64,000 bases of DNA from Manis javanica (GCF_040802235.1 NC_133172.1:60209613-60273612); one strand, 5' to 3'; counted from the stretch's first letter, positions 25,101 through 36,107 are shown. A program made the numbers and translations. The notes: generated by a model not told the origin, from the sequence alone.

Positions 25101-28100
25101 ACAGCCAGGGCTGTGGGCCAAGGACTGGCAAACGCTAGACTATGGACCCGTCCCCATGGCCACACACAGGGGTCCTGCCCACATTTACAATGAATGGGTC
25201 TTTCTTTTTTTTTTTGGTCCAAGGATTTCTTTTGATTGTTTGCATTTGGATTCTCACATAAAAATACTCTGAAATGATCATTTCTTCTTTCCTTTTCTCA
25301 TCTTCTCCAGCTTTATTGAAGTGTAATTGACCAATAAAAATTGTGTCTATTTAAAGACAGACAATGGGAAGGTTTGAAGGGAGATTTTTAAGTTAGCTTT
25401 TCTAGATGCTGCATGTGGTCTTTGTGAAGGGGCCTATATCATATAAATACATTTGCAGGGAGGAGTTCTCATACTCTGTCATCTTCACCCAAAGCGGATG
25501 CCCTCGAAGCTGGTTATAATAGCCCCACTGGTGGAACACGTCCAGGGCGCACACGTTCTATCTGGCACCGTCCAGCATGGTAGCCCCCGCCATGTATGGT
25601 GGCCGGACACTGGAAATGTGGCTAGCGCAGCTGAGGGACTGAATTTGAATGTATATTTGATGTGAATGAATTTTAATTTAGACACAATGCCTCACGCTTA
25701 CTGGGTAAGGCTGACCCTCCCTCACGAAGTCCCTCCTTGTCTCCACAGACACGCACGCCCTGGTGAGCCTTCCTCAAAACCTGAACAAAGCGAATTACCA
25801 GCTGCCCATCGTGGTGACAGACTCAGGGAAGCCGCCCATGACCAACGTCACGGACCTCAGGGTGCACGTGTGCTCCTGCAGGAACTCCAGGGTGGACTGC
25901 AACGCCGCGGGGGCCCCGCGCTTCGGCGCCGCCCCGGCCCTGCTCCTCCCTCTGCTCAGCTTGGCTCGTAAGTCGGCCTGACTCCCGTGCGTGCCCCGTG
26001 CGAGAACGTGACTTCACTGAAGCCATTTTTCTCCCCAGATAGCTTCCCCCAAAAATTTACCCCGGAAGAACCATTCAGCTTTCGTTTATGTCTGCATAAT
26101 AGAAAGCTTCACAGGTGAGAGCGCCCCACCTGCAGTTTAAAGGCCTTGGAACAGCCCCCCGTCGGGGAGGAACGGTGCAAAGGCCCCCCTTGCTATCCTA
26201 CAGGCCAGGGGGTAAAAAAAATAAACTTCCTGCCGATGCCAGAGCTTGAGTTACAAAAATTATGCCCAGATGAGTAAACTAGTCTGCCAGGGCCTTATTT
26301 CTCCCTGCGTTGTGCAGAATCATCTTTTGCAAGGTTGGATACTCCGCCTTTTTAAGAAGAGTCATGAGCATTCATGGACAGAGGCTGAGCTGTAGGAAAA
26401 GAGAGAAAGGTTTAATCCACACGCTCTTTCCACTGAGTGGTGGTAATGACTATAATGAAGCATTATTTTAAACAAACGAGTTATTATGCCTAGTAATACA
26501 CTGTGTGCATAAAATGAATAGATACGTGCATCAGACATTTCCTGTGCCTCAAGTCGTAGTCCAATTTTAACCTTAGCAATTCTTCACTATAGCTAATGCC
26601 ATTCAAAAGCCTCTTGGGCCTTGGTATTTATGTGTTGAGGTTATTGGTGTAATTGTGAATTAGGAAATTGAGAAATGAATGGGTAGAAAATAAAGAACAG
26701 AAGTTATTACATCGTGGTCACAGTGGTAAGTGGGGGTCACCAGGAAATCACACTCTCTAACATGGGACATCAGCAGTGTATAAAGCTCTGTGCTGGGCCA
26801 GCGTCCTGGGGCAGAACAAAGGAGGATAAGACCTTATAGTGAGAAGGGGCTCACGGGATGGATGGATAGAAGGAAGGAAAGAAAAAATGCTTCTCTTTCT
26901 TGTTCTTGTGTTTTCTTTCTTTTTTCCTCTGTCCTCGTCTTTCCTTTTTCTTTAAGAACTAACACACTGCAGGTAAAGGTGAAATCTCCCATGTTCCTCT
27001 CCCCAGTTTCACTTCCCAGTCTCCCTAGAGACAAGAGATGTCACGAGGTAGCATGTGTCCAGATGTTGTTTTATATGCCTACTACCCCCACACACACGTG
27101 CACACGCGCACACGTAGATCTGTTTTTCCAGTTTGTAAAACTTTATATAATTCGTATTATTATTGAGCATAATGTCCTTCAATCTGCTTCTCTCCCTCTC
27201 CACAACACATCTCCAAAATCCATCTACATTGTTCTAGTTCGGGGGTCAGCAAACTTTTTCCAGAAAGGGCCAAGCAGCAAATACTTTTTTTTGCTGGTTT
27301 TTTGGTCTCTGCCTTCTGTTTTCGCCATTCCTCAAAAGTGTGAAGGCTCTTCTTAGTTCCGGAGCCATGCACACACCCTGGCCCCACAGCCACAGTTCAC
27401 CCCAGCTCGGGGTCAGGACTGCGAGGGGGTATCCCGTTGCACAAATATGGTGCCTACATTCCTCTATTAACAGACACATCAGGACTGCTTACCATGTCCT
27501 GCTGTGAGCCACTCTTGCGGTGAACATCTGGAACCTCCACCAGCTTCTCGACTGAGTGCTACACAGACAGCAAGCCCAGCACTGGGTCTGGGTTCTCAGA
27601 GCAGTTAGAACTCACTTATAGCAAGGTCTGGATAAACCAGAGGGTACTTCCCATGTGAAGTCCAAGTGTGCATGTGTGCACACGCATTGTTATGTGTACA
27701 CCAGGACATGAAAATTGAGTGGCCACTCACCTGTCACCAAATCCAATGACCTGTCTATAAATCCAATTACGTGACATCAAAGCCTGACTCTCGGTGCCAT
27801 TCCGTTGAAGAACCGAGGCAGTGCAGGACATCGCTCACTTACCAGCATCTCCAGATGCCAGTGACTTTTCTAAAGGGAGCCTTCCTACCTCTGCTTGTTA
27901 AAATACACATCCCAGGCCATCCCCAGCCTGTAGGATCAACTGCCCAGGTGACAGTAGCTTCCAGCACACAGACCCAGTGCTTGTATATTTTTACACAATA
28001 TTTTTATAATAATACATGTCTGCTATTATACAGCCATATATTAAATATCAGTTAATAATCTATGTGTTTAGATTAAAAGGAATGTAAATAGATGTGGCGG

Positions 28101-31100
28101 TATTTTCTTCTTACCAACGAGGGATTTCCTTGTGTACCCTACTTCAGACACCCCTGGCCTCCAGATATCAATGATGAGCAGGCTCCCAAAGACTACCTGC
28201 TTCTCATTTCTCTCAGTGGAGCTCTGGGATTGCAGTTCATCTAAGCAGAATTGCCTGATAACTCCTAAAGAACACGTATTCGTTTTATACTCAAAATAAT
28301 CTCATTGAGAAAAGTCAGGTGCACTATGTCTGAGATCTCAGATGTGCCTTTCGTTCTCCCCTAAGTGGAGAGCTGTCCTATCTACCACCGCAGTGTAGGT
28401 GGGGACGCCTGTAGGTAAAGCCAAGATCCTCCTCCAGAAGGAGCTGACTCTCCCTACACAGCTGGAAAGAGCGCAGCCGCCTCTCCAGTGCTTCACGCCA
28501 CAAGACAGGTAGTTCTAGCGCAAATAACAGTTCAGAGCAGGCATTACCACTCCCCTGTTTGACTTCAAAACTAATCTCAATCTGGCCCTCTATAAAAGCG
28601 TGAGACTATCTAATATTGTGCACTTGAACATTAGAGCCTGCCAACAGGATTCTTGTTTTATTATACCTCTAGCCCAAGATGTCCTTCCTAACAAAAGGGG
28701 ATGTAACTAAGAAACAGATGAGGAACAGGATTAGAGCAAGCAGAAGTCCAAGTGTCCGACCCACCTGTGTAACTTTTAACATGATGTTGACAAGACACTG
28801 CACAGAAATGGACCTAAAGCATTAAGATTGGGGGGAAGATTCCTAAAAGCACTGAAAATAGGTTATAAAGTTAACTTTCTGACTCAGCCATAGCCCTTGA
28901 AAGAACTCTGGGGTCTGATAAAATCCATTCGCTGTTTCTTTAAATCAGGATTTAGCAAACTACTACCCCAGCGCTGAATATGGCCCACTTCCTGTTTTTG
29001 TAAATAAAGTTTTATTGGAACACAGCCATGTTTATCCATTTGTATATTGTCTGTGGCTGCTTTCTGCTGCAACGGAAGTGGTAAATAAGTGTCACAGACC
29101 ATATGGCCTGCAAAGCTGGAAATATTAACTATCCGGTCCCTTACAGGGAATGTGTGACAGTGCTTTTTTTAAAGCATTATTCATAAAACTTAAGTGATCA
29201 CATCCTACAACATGGGAAGAAAAAAATGTGTTTTTCTCCTCCCCTCAATAATATTCACATCCCAGTAGACCAGCATTGACCAAACATCCTGATGTTTTGT
29301 GGCTTTTTCAGTTTCTTCATCAGCCTAGTGATTTTATCCCAATTTGTAAATGAAAAAACTGATGCTCAGAAAGTTCCCCAGGGGAGTCAGCAGTGAGGCC
29401 AGCATTCACCACTGGCCCGCCTCCCTTAATCAAAGCATTTCAGTGTATGATGACATGTAGATGGCTTTATTGTAACTGGGAATTCAACTGAGGGGTCTGC
29501 CCTTTCTTCTTTGGCATCTAAAAATAAAAGAAATAAAACGAATGACATTGAAAGTAATAGACAAATGTAAATGAAATTATTTTTACTGCCCAGCTTATTC
29601 TTTAAGTTACATGTTGGTGACCTTGGGGGGATGCGTAACTCCCCCAGATCTTCCCAGTGAGGCAAGCCAGCATCTCCATCAGGCTGTCTGGGCAGTGTGA
29701 CATGGGCAAGGTCAAGGAGGAATACTGTCCGGAAACCTTTCTGAACATTGGTTTAGGCCTATTTAATCAGCAAGACCAAGAATATAAAAGGACAGCTCAG
29801 AGGAAACATATTAAATACCACAATTGAATTTCTCTACATTGGGAAGGAGGGAATCAAATTGTAACCCAATTACAGTGAAGACGTATAAAGAGGTGGCCAA
29901 GATAAGCAAAAAACAGCCACTGAAAATACTTTGGATTCAAATACGTTTTATGAAGGCATTATTTGCATCCCATAAAATTCACCCAAAGTGTACAGTTCGA
30001 TGAACTTTGATAACTACACCATTGTGTAGCCACACCACAGTCAAGATACCCTTTTGCTATTGATCCCCTTCCCCAATCTAGACCCTCATTGATCTGCCTT
30101 CTCTGATTAGTTTCTTGCCTTTTCTAGAATTTTCTATAAATGGAATCATACAATCCATGTCATTGAGTATATCGATATTTTGTTCCTTTTTATTGTGAAA
30201 TGTATTATGGGCAGAGATAAGCCTGGAGAAGCACCAAATCCACGGAAGGCAGGCTGTCCTCTGCCTGAGGATAGTGCCACGTCATGCTTTGCAGAGGAGC
30301 CGTGGCCCCTTGAAGTGGTGCCCCTTCGCGACAGTGACAGTCACCCCCCAAGGGTTTTCTGTGTGCCATGCACATGCAAAGCCAAAGGCTTTCCATAAAT
30401 TGCATAGACTATGTCACGTCATCGACTCAGTGGCCCTAGGAGGTTGAATTATTTACGTGACAGTCTAAATTGACTTGACCAGGGATTGGAAACTTTCTGA
30501 TTTAGTTGGTTTTATTCAGCCAAAATTTTTTTCTATTTTTCTCAATGACCAAAATTATTATGTTTTATCAGTACCATACGAGAAAATATTTTTAAGTGGA
30601 ATCCGTGATGCCATTTAATACATTCTTTCCAATATGGGTGAACTTGAAGGCTACAGTTTACCGGAGCCCAAGTAACCAAAGAGTTCCAGGAGTGGTCGCA
30701 AGGCAGATGAAAGATTCAACGAGAAAAGGGAATGAATATAAGTTTCTAAGACTCCTAACGGCAAAGGAATTCACTTGTCAAACAAGATAAAGGCTGCTGG
30801 CTATAGAAAATCACCACCAAAAAATGTGCACCTGAGCTATGTATTAATTTCTGCAGCCCTTTCTATTAAAATGACTTTAACCCTTAACCTTCTCAATATC
30901 ATCTTGCTTATATGCAAGTCACATTGTAAAGACTTTTTATCTAGAATTTAGAGACACTGCTTTAAATTTTCCAAACTGATAAATGACAGGTTCAACCTCT
31001 GAAAGCAATGGGGGGCAGAGTGGGTAGGTGAGTTTTACAGGCAGATCCACCCCCCCAAAGGGTTTCAAATGAAAAGGCTCATGCTTTACAGAGTAACCCA

Positions 31101-31961
31101 TTCAAGTCTAGGGATCAGTATGTTCCAAGATACTGATCATATGTGATATGTCATAGGTTGACCTTTACACATTCTCATTTCTTTGATTGTAACATGAGTC
31201 TTGGTAGTACCATTTCCCTGTACAAATCCAAGATGTAATACCAGTTAAGCAAAAAAGGCGGAGAACAGAACTATTTCCATTCATTCTATTATCAGGCAGC
31301 GTGGAGGACTCCGGGCTGGTGCACATGGTAGAGAAGAGCCCCAGTTTGTACAACCTCAGGCCATGAGGATGGAGGAAGGGGCCACGAGCCAAACACAGGC
31401 AGCCTTTGGGAGCCAGAAAAGGCAGCAAGGTGCCTCCCCTCCTTCAGCCCCCAAAGGAGCACAGCTCTGTTAACACCTGAGTTTAGCCCCAACGCCTTGA
31501 TTTTAGCGTCCTTTTGGATTTTTCTGACCTCCAAAATCATTAGAGCATAAGTGTGTGTTGTTTTAAGCCAGTTAAGTTTGTGGCCATTTGTTACAGCAGC
31601 CGTAGGAACTGCTATGTCTAAAGAGCGACCAATAGCTATCTTGCTTTTCTCTGGGACAAAAAGAAATAATTGGGATAATCATCAATCTCTAAGCTACCAA
31701 TCTCCAAGCTCTGCGCTAATGTACATTGTCGTAGGAGATGCAATGTCTGGCATTAGCGTGTTCTAAGACCTAAACCAGCAGAATTATGCATACTCTGTTC
31801 AAATGTTATTATGCTTAAGAAAAAAATTTCTGCAAGATCCTGCAATGGTTACAAGTGTGTTTATTACAGTTTGCCTGTCATTTCTCCCATAAGTAGCTAA
31901 AATGCATTGACTCACATTGAGGTATTCCTTAACTCTGAATCTTTTCCCTTCAGATCTGTGA
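7012..31961 (+). CDS. CDH13: Cadherin-13 (T-cadherin), C-terminal coding exons
   Basis: T-cadherin is a GPI-anchored, non-classical cadherin that binds adiponectin and LDL and mediates weak homophilic contact; it has no cytoplasmic tail. The coding sequence joins 7012-7154, 23176-23409, 25749-25967 and 31954-31961. All junctions have GT-AG borders and all introns are phase 1, so the frame is continuous. The translated part covers the end of EC4 with its DRESPF segment, the calcium-binding inter-repeat linker [10 protein letters not shown]5 with an N-glycosylation sequon NNTH, a Cys-rich [15 protein letters not shown] segment and a short hydrophobic tail for GPI transfer. Exons 1-10 lie upstream of the window, so the entry is 5'-partial. 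Identity rests on close remembered agreement with human CDH13 and on HSBP1 as the next gene. No broken frame is seen. Confidence 0.96.
7620..8350 (-). repeat. L2 LINE, antisense
   Basis: The block opens with text like the reverse-complemented L2 3' end (CAGACTCTATTTTAGATGCT, GGAGATACAGCAGCAAACAA). It continues with AACATGGTGGCTTGGACCAA near 8158 and AGCTGAGATGTCCACTAGGT near 8305, both familiar from antisense L2. It is diverged and probably broken into pieces; similar weak text continues to about 9960. Confidence 0.6.
10270..10445 (+). repeat. MIR SINE, sense
   Basis: The order matches MIR: CTCCTTCTACAAAATAAGGA, then AAGGTTTTTGTGAGAAGTGA, and finally AACGTTCAATAAATGTTACT near 10426-10445. 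It is old and diverged. Confidence 0.75.
11200..12305 (+). mobile_element. L1 LINE 3' end, sense, degenerate
   Basis: The sequence follows the end of L1 ORF2 and the 3' UTR: ACTTCATTAATCAAGGAAAT near 11585, TGACCCAGGAATTACACACC near 11833, a stretch around 11918-11960 equivalent to 'acagcactattcctaatagcccc aaagtggaaa', and AATAAAAACTTAG near 12278-12290 as the degraded tail. Stop codons occur in all frames, so it is a dead copy. No target duplication was identified. Confidence 0.85.
12625..12692 (-). repeat. L1 3' UTR fragment, antisense
   Basis: The run TTTCTTATTGAAATGTAGTG followed by GTTTCAGGTGTACAGG is the common antisense L1 3' UTR signature of placental mammals. It is short and truncated. 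Confidence 0.55.
14790..14955 (+). repeat. MIR SINE, sense
   Basis: The core shows TCAGCCTCAGTTTCCCCACT followed by TGCAGAGGGAGAACAATGCT, and an end with GGTCTAGTAAACACCTAACA. It is diverged, with a lost 5' part. Confidence 0.75.
15345..15630. other. Intragenic CpG-dense block
   Basis: About 20 CpG dinucleotides occur in roughly 290 bases, with high GC, inside an otherwise CpG-poor intron. Open frames of 84-93 codons exist on both strands and overlap, a composition effect. No splice-supported exon or known promoter was identified. It could be an alternative CDH13 promoter or an enhancer CpG island. Confidence 0.5.
17265..17706 (+). mobile_element. L1 LINE 3' UTR, sense
   Basis: The block closely follows the L1MA/L1MB-like 3' end: CAGAGCAGCATTATTTTTAA, GTAGAAACAACCCAAGTGTT, TATTCAGTCATAAAAAGGAA, TTAGATAGTGGTGATAGCTG and an A-rich AATAAATAAAAG end. 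It is 5'-truncated and non-coding. Confidence 0.9.
18480..18580 (+). repeat. MIR SINE fragment, sense
   Basis: CTTGCACAAGTTACTTAACT followed by a run equivalent to 'agccccagttgcctcttctagaaagtgaggg' is the MIR core. Only the middle part remains. Confidence 0.65.
21330..21925 (+). repeat. L2 LINE fragment, sense
   Basis: The text resembles sense L2: AGTCAGATCAGATCATCCCA near 21441, CTTTTCTGAAAACCCCTGGT, and AAGGCCCCCATGCCCTACC near 21535. The sequence before it (from about 20.83 kb) may belong to the same L2 but is less clear. No coding frame is retained. Confidence 0.55.
23176..23409 (+). CDS. CDH13: CDH13 exon 12 (EC4-EC5 linker, EC5 start)
   Basis: The exon is 234 bases, preceded by TTTCCCCACAG and followed by GTAAGT. 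Read in phase, it begins [20 protein letters not shown] and contains the classical cadherin linker motif DVNDNAPF. It then enters EC5 with [11 protein letters not shown] and a later ASDKD segment. The last base is the first base of the Asn codon completed by the next exon. A reading frame that runs on into the intron (to 23594) is a read-through, not coding. Confidence 0.96.
23410..25748 (+). other. CDH13: CDH13 intron 12
   Basis: This 2.3-kb GT-AG intron has no exon inside. A short antisense L1 3' UTR fragment (CTCCAGCTTTATTGAAGTGT, 25308-25345) and a possible DNA-transposon fragment (about 25520-25665) are present. The remaining sequence at 23.6-25.2 kb shows no clear repeat. Confidence 0.85.
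25520..25665. repeat. Possible hAT-type DNA transposon fragment
   Basis: The segment with CAGCATGGTAGCCCCCGCCA and ACACTGGAAATGTGGCTAGC recalls a common mammalian non-autonomous DNA transposon. It is diverged, the termini are unclear, and I cannot name the family safely. Confidence 0.4.
25749..25967 (+). CDS. CDH13: CDH13 exon 13 (EC5 end and GPI signal)
   Basis: The exon is 219 bases, preceded by TTGTCTCCACAG and followed by GTAAGT. In phase it gives [20 protein letters not shown], then [12 protein letters not shown], then [16 protein letters not shown] and a Leu/Ala-rich hydrophobic tail ([10 protein letters not shown]). The small-residue group NAAGA before the hydrophobic run is the expected GPI attachment region. 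If the donor is ignored, the frame reads five more codons and stops at 25979-25981. Confidence 0.95.
27240..27490 (-). repeat. Non-autonomous hAT-like DNA transposon, partial
   Basis: The copy begins with GGGGTCAGCAAACTTTTTCC and AGAAAGGGCC, one terminus of a familiar mammalian DNA transposon. The rest is diverged, so only the first 80 or so bases are clear. The opposite end is not seen. Confidence 0.5.
28940..29160 (+). repeat. Non-autonomous hAT-like DNA transposon
   Basis: The copy has AGGATTTAGCAAACTACTAC at one end, the central GTAAATAAAGTTTTATTGGA and ACACAGCCATG, then CCATATGGCCTGCAAAGCTG and CGGTCCCTTACAGGGAATG. It is the same family as the fragment at 27.24 kb, in opposite orientation. 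Its internal AATAAA is part of the element. Confidence 0.7.
29330..29430 (-). repeat. MIR SINE fragment, antisense
   Basis: TTTATCCCAATTTGTAAATG followed by AAAAAACTGATGCTCAGAAA is the reverse-complement MIR core. The end is degraded. Confidence 0.65.
29945..30215 (-). mobile_element. L1 LINE 3' UTR fragment, antisense
   Basis: The run includes AAAGTGTACAGTTCGATGAA, CACCACAGTCAAGATACCC, TTTCTATAAATGGAATCATA and TTGTTCCTTTTTATTGTG, the familiar antisense text of ancient L1 3' ends. It is truncated. Confidence 0.85.
31290..31640 (+). mobile_element. ERVL-MaLR-like LTR, partial
   Basis: The end part shows GACCTCCAAAATCATTAGAG, then GTTGTTTTAAGCCAGTTAAG, then GGCCATTTGTTACAGCAGCC, the 3' signature of MLT1-like LTRs. 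The 5' part is diverged. It lies about 310 bases before the CDH13 terminal exon. Confidence 0.7.
31954..31961 (+). CDS. CDH13: CDH13 exon 14, last codons and stop
   Basis: The acceptor CTTTTCCCTTCAG (to 31953) is followed by ATCTGTGAGAACTCCTGACA. Joined to the final C of exon 13 at 25967, this gives CAT CTG TGA (His-Leu-stop), so the protein ends SLAHL. The following sequence matches my memory of the human CDH13 3' UTR, including TCCATAGCAACAGG and CGAACTTCACAACTAGGCCT. Only eight coding bases lie in this exon, so ORF-based finding misses it. Confidence 0.92.
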
Positions 31962-33465
31962 GAACTCCTGACATCTAAAGCTTGACTACCAAGTTTCCAT
32001 AGCAACAGGCAGAAGAAGAAATCCAAATCTGAAGACTGCAGTTTACAGTTCTCGAACTTCACAACTAGGCCTCAATTCTTCCAGATTCTCCTTTTCTTTG
32101 CAATTTCACTTAGTCTGTACTTCATCATTTTTGGTAGCATCTCCCTTTCTCTGTTAACTAGTGGAATCCTCTGAATTTTCCCTGCTGTTTAAAGATCATG
32201 GCATAACACTGGACCTCCCGGGAGCAGGAACAATGACCCCTTTTTCTGATGTATTGCCATGTCGCTGGTCCATGCTCCACACGACAGCTTTGTCTGTGGG
32301 TTGGTATTTGTATATGTCTGCGTATCTGTATGTGTATATACACGGTGTTTATAGAGAGAGACTGTATACAGGAGAAGCCTAGTTTTGATATACCGTTCTT
32401 CCTTGAGAGATTAAACAAGGATGAGAGAGAAGCCACAGCTGCCGGGCCCCCGGCGTCAGGCGGAGCACTAGTACAGACCACAGAGCCGATGCGTGTGCAC
32501 GCCCCCTGCAGTCCCTCCCCTGCCGCCACCAGCCCGGCGGGCCTGTAGGCAGGGAGAGCAGAGGCGGAGGTCCCTGCTCGTGGGCATGAACACTACACCT
32601 CATTTTCACTGCTGTCACGTGCCACGATCCTCAGTGGAAGTGCTGAGGGACAGAGCAGGAAATTTGACCATCAAATGCTGAGAAGAGGGCTGCATTTGCG
32701 TGTATCCTGAATGCACAGTGCTGCTGGTTCTTAGGGGGACACAGGTGGTGGTAGAGAATCTCTCCCTCCTCGCTGTATGTACAACTGCAATGTCATCCTG
32801 GAGGCCATACATGCATATTGAAGCAGCCAGCAGGTACCATGTGTATACATATAGAGGCCCACATGTATAGACATACATTGATGCATACACACTGTTTGTT
32901 TCATATATACATACATAAAATAGAGTAAATACAGGTAGTTTTAAAAGTACCCTTTTGTGTGAATTGACTACCACTGTTTGCAAACCTGAAAATAAAAGAT
33001 GTTCGTCATGTATGAAAAGTAATTGATTTTTATTCTGTGAGCATGTAGAAGAGGGAGTCAGTGCTTGTACTAAGATTATCTTCTTGTTGATAACCTGTAA
33101 ATGAACCATCGAAGCTCACACCAAATTTTTCTATCAGATAAAACTAGCCTGTGGCTTTGTATTAGAGCTCACCACCAACTAGGGTAAGGTAAGTGTCTTA
33201 GCATATTTTAATGCAATTGCTTACTACAGGTTTTAACCACATGCACACACGTGCACACACACGCTTTCTTATGCAATCTATGTTTGCACCTGTGCTTTTT
33301 AGTTCGCCTTTTGGAGAAAGTAGAAGTCATTTCTTGTCTTTATTGTAGTGAAATTACTCAGAAAGAGTTCCATATATTGTATTTGTTTCAATAGTAAATC
33401 TTTTTGGAGCATATAAAATGCAGATTTTTTTCCATTAAAATAAATGGGTATTGGTGGTTAAAACT
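31962..33465 (+). other. CDH13: CDH13 3' UTR (proximal end)
   Basis: The untranslated part of the last exon starts directly after TGA at 31959-31961. Its first about 280 bases agree with my memory of the human CDH13 3' UTR (TTTGCAATTTCACTTAGTCT, TAGTGGAATCCTCTGAATTT). Poly(A) signals are AATAAA at 32991-32996 and 33439-33444; the second is my preferred proximal end. A more distal end near 37.04 kb is possible. Confidence 0.7.
33439..33444 (+). terminator. CDH13: Candidate CDH13 poly(A) signal, proximal
   Basis: AATAAA lies within ATTAAAATAAATGGG, with a GT-rich stretch (GGTATTGGTGGTT) just downstream as a possible downstream element. Use is inferred, not shown. Confidence 0.5.
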
Positions 33466-35214
33466 GCTGCACAATAGCTTTTCTCTGATTTCTATGTTGT
33501 GTCTAATGTCGCTGATGTGGGTCTTGCCTTAGTGCAGGCTCACATTTTTGACTGGCTCTTTGGGGTCCCCGTATATCTCTTGTTAGATAAGTGAGTCCAT
33601 AAAGCCAGAAGCACCTGCTCACAGCTCGGGCAAAGCTCCCACCTTGTCCACCATGAGTGATTTGAGCTTTCCACAGTCAGCTCTAAGATGCTTGCACATG
33701 CAGAGGGGCAAGAGCGTCCTCAGTGTGATGACCACATGACACAGAGTCCCAATCATTTGTCTGCAGTCCCAGGACGTGGGCATTTTTTCTCTTTAACAAG
33801 TCCTGTTGCTCAGTCAGGAGGTGCCGCAGCCTGGACATGGCATGCTGGCTCTCCAGAAGTGCGTGGAGCAGGCTCAGGGGCTGGGGCACCAAGCCTGCAA
33901 GTCACACTGAACAAGACCTTTCCTGGCTTTACAGGATGCAAGGCTTGTGTCTTCCTAGTGGACCTCACTCCCCTCTTCCCACAAGGCAGATGGAGAGTGC
34001 TGCCCCCGGAAGAAGCTGGAAGCATCCTCAGACGCCCAGGTAGGCCAGCTAACCAAGTCAGAAGCTGTCCTCCTTCAGGGACCTGGGCCATCTCCAGGGA
34101 GACATACAGGTGACGAGTGACCTGTTTACTCCAGTAAACAAGTACGGGCTCCTCCTTTTCTCTCAAGCCAGGAGGCTCTCCTGCACTTTGCAAATCAAGC
34201 TGGCACCTTAGCTTAGCTTAGAACCCAGAAAACTAGGAGTGAGGTACATAGTTCATTAGCAAGTAGAATATGCCTTAATTTCCCGTGCTTTGATATTCTC
34301 TCTGTTCGTGGAGCTCGTATCAGGACAGAGATATTTCTGTCGTGTTGTTCTTTCTAATCCTTTCCAAAAAAAAAGAAATAGACCAACTTTTAGAATCCAA
34401 AGTGGTAGCATTTCCTGAATCACAGGATGTGTGTGAACTTGTTAGGACACATTTACATTGTTTACTGACAGCAGAAGTAAGATCAAAAGTTTATTTCATT
34501 TTTCCCAATGAATTTTATTTGAGTTCAAGTTATTGAAAAAAGCAAGCAAAGGTCACATTAAGAGCCAGAAATTGCTTTTCCCAATTACTGAGCCCAGGAC
34601 TGAGGGTTTTATTTCTATTGACTGAACGCCTTCTGCACTTCTTTGTATTAGTACATCCACAACTTAGTTGATTAAAAATTACATTTTTCCCCATTGTACA
34701 TGTGATAAATTAATTATTTCTGATTATAAGAACATGCAAATGTGTTCTACCATTGATAAAAGTTACCATCCCTACTGCCAGCACCCCCAGATGCACATCA
34801 TGTCAGACAGATGTACCTGCTGTGGTTCTCGCCAACACCTGCAAACCTGAACATGGTAACAGCATAAATCGAACTGATTTCATGGTAGGTACCAAACAAG
34901 ACTTTGGTTCTTAAAGAAAATTGTTAGAAATTGTGCTACCTCATCCCAGATTTTCAAAATGTCATTTTTAAGTCTGATGTCTGGAATAGCCATCTACATG
35001 CAACCTCTTAAAATAGATGATATTACATTTTATCCAAAATGAGTACATGGGGTCTTGATCTTTATATGGAGCAACTAAAAATTTATTAACAAGGTCACGT
35101 TTGATGCTGGGTTTTTTGCATTTGTACCCATATATGCGTGATCCAGGTGATTCTCAAAAAAAAATGTATGAACGAGGTACAAAAATCCAGCTGGTAATAG
35201 TAATGGTGTACATT

Positions 35215-35470
35215 TATTGATTGCTGGTTATGTGTCCACAGTGTACAAAATCCTTTATATCTGTTCACTCATTGGATTCTTACAACAACCCAATGAGGCA
35301 AGTATTATTATCTTCCCCATCTTACAGATAAGAAAAGCTGATGCTCAGAAAAATCAATGGCTTGCCCACGGTAAGTGGCCTCCAGAACCAGAACCCAGGC
35401 CATCTGGCTCCAGGGTTCATGCTGCTCTCACTGTATCCCAGGGCCACTCCCAGCTCTGCAGCAAAACCAT
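35215..35470 (-). repeat. MIR SINE, antisense, nearly full
   Basis: The order is that of reverse-complement MIR: TTATTGATTGCTGGTTATGT, then CTTACAACAACCCAATGAGG, then CCCATCTTACAGATAAGAAA, then AGAACCCAGGCCATCTGGC. This is one of the better preserved copies here. Confidence 0.85.
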
Positions 35471-36107
35471 ACTGAATGCCTGCTTCAGAGCTGACACCCC
35501 TAGATGGAAGCCTCAGTTAGCATGATTACCCAGGCCAACCAGACCTTCTTAATTCTAAGAACTTTCTGTTACGAACCGTTAACCCTATTCTAAGCTAATT
35601 GGAATCTTGGAAATTTCTCCTGCACAAGATACCATAATTTTCCTAAGTATTTCCACAGCTTACTAGCAGGTACGTGAGGGGCTTCTACCAGATTAAGTAG
35701 ATATCACACTTATCCCAGAGAATATTCATGTCCTATCACATACCCCGTCACTGCGAAACCAGCTGAGGGCAGGGAAGCTGAGGGAGAAAGTGGTCCTTGG
35801 GGGCATGTGCTGTGCTTGGCTCTAGACATGCCCTGAAACCTCTCCAAGCAGGTTCAGAGCCTGTAGATGCAGCACATTAATCTGCTCACATATACCTGAC
35901 TGAAGCATCAGGTAAACCACACCGAGAGGAAGGTGAGCGCGGAGAAAGAACGAAACACCTTTCATATTTAGCTATCAAATGACATTATTAAATGTTAATG
36001 TAACAAATAATAATCATCATCTAACCATCTGCTTACCCCTTTTACAAAGATGATGCATCCCAGCTTCTCTCCTCAACTGGCTGTTGAGATTTGGAATTTC
36101 TCATAAT

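Larger units (their letters stand above)
25968..31953 (+). other. CDH13: CDH13 intron 13
   Basis: This 6-kb intron runs from GTAAGT to TTCAG and separates the GPI-signal exon from the last exon. It holds two DNA-transposon-like fragments (27.24 and 28.94 kb), an antisense MIR (29.33 kb), an antisense L1 (29.95 kb) and an ERVL-MaLR-like LTR end (31.29 kb). A 188-codon frame at 26790-27356 lies in pyrimidine-rich low-complexity sequence and has no recognised domain. Confidence 0.85.

Noticed and set aside
25666-25971. 101-codon + frame overlapping CDH13 exon 13
   Set aside because: It is in the wrong frame; the splice-consistent cadherin frame is the neighbouring one.
26790-27356. 188-codon + frame in CDH13 intron 13
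   Set aside because: Much of it is pyrimidine-rich low complexity and it runs into a DNA-transposon fragment.
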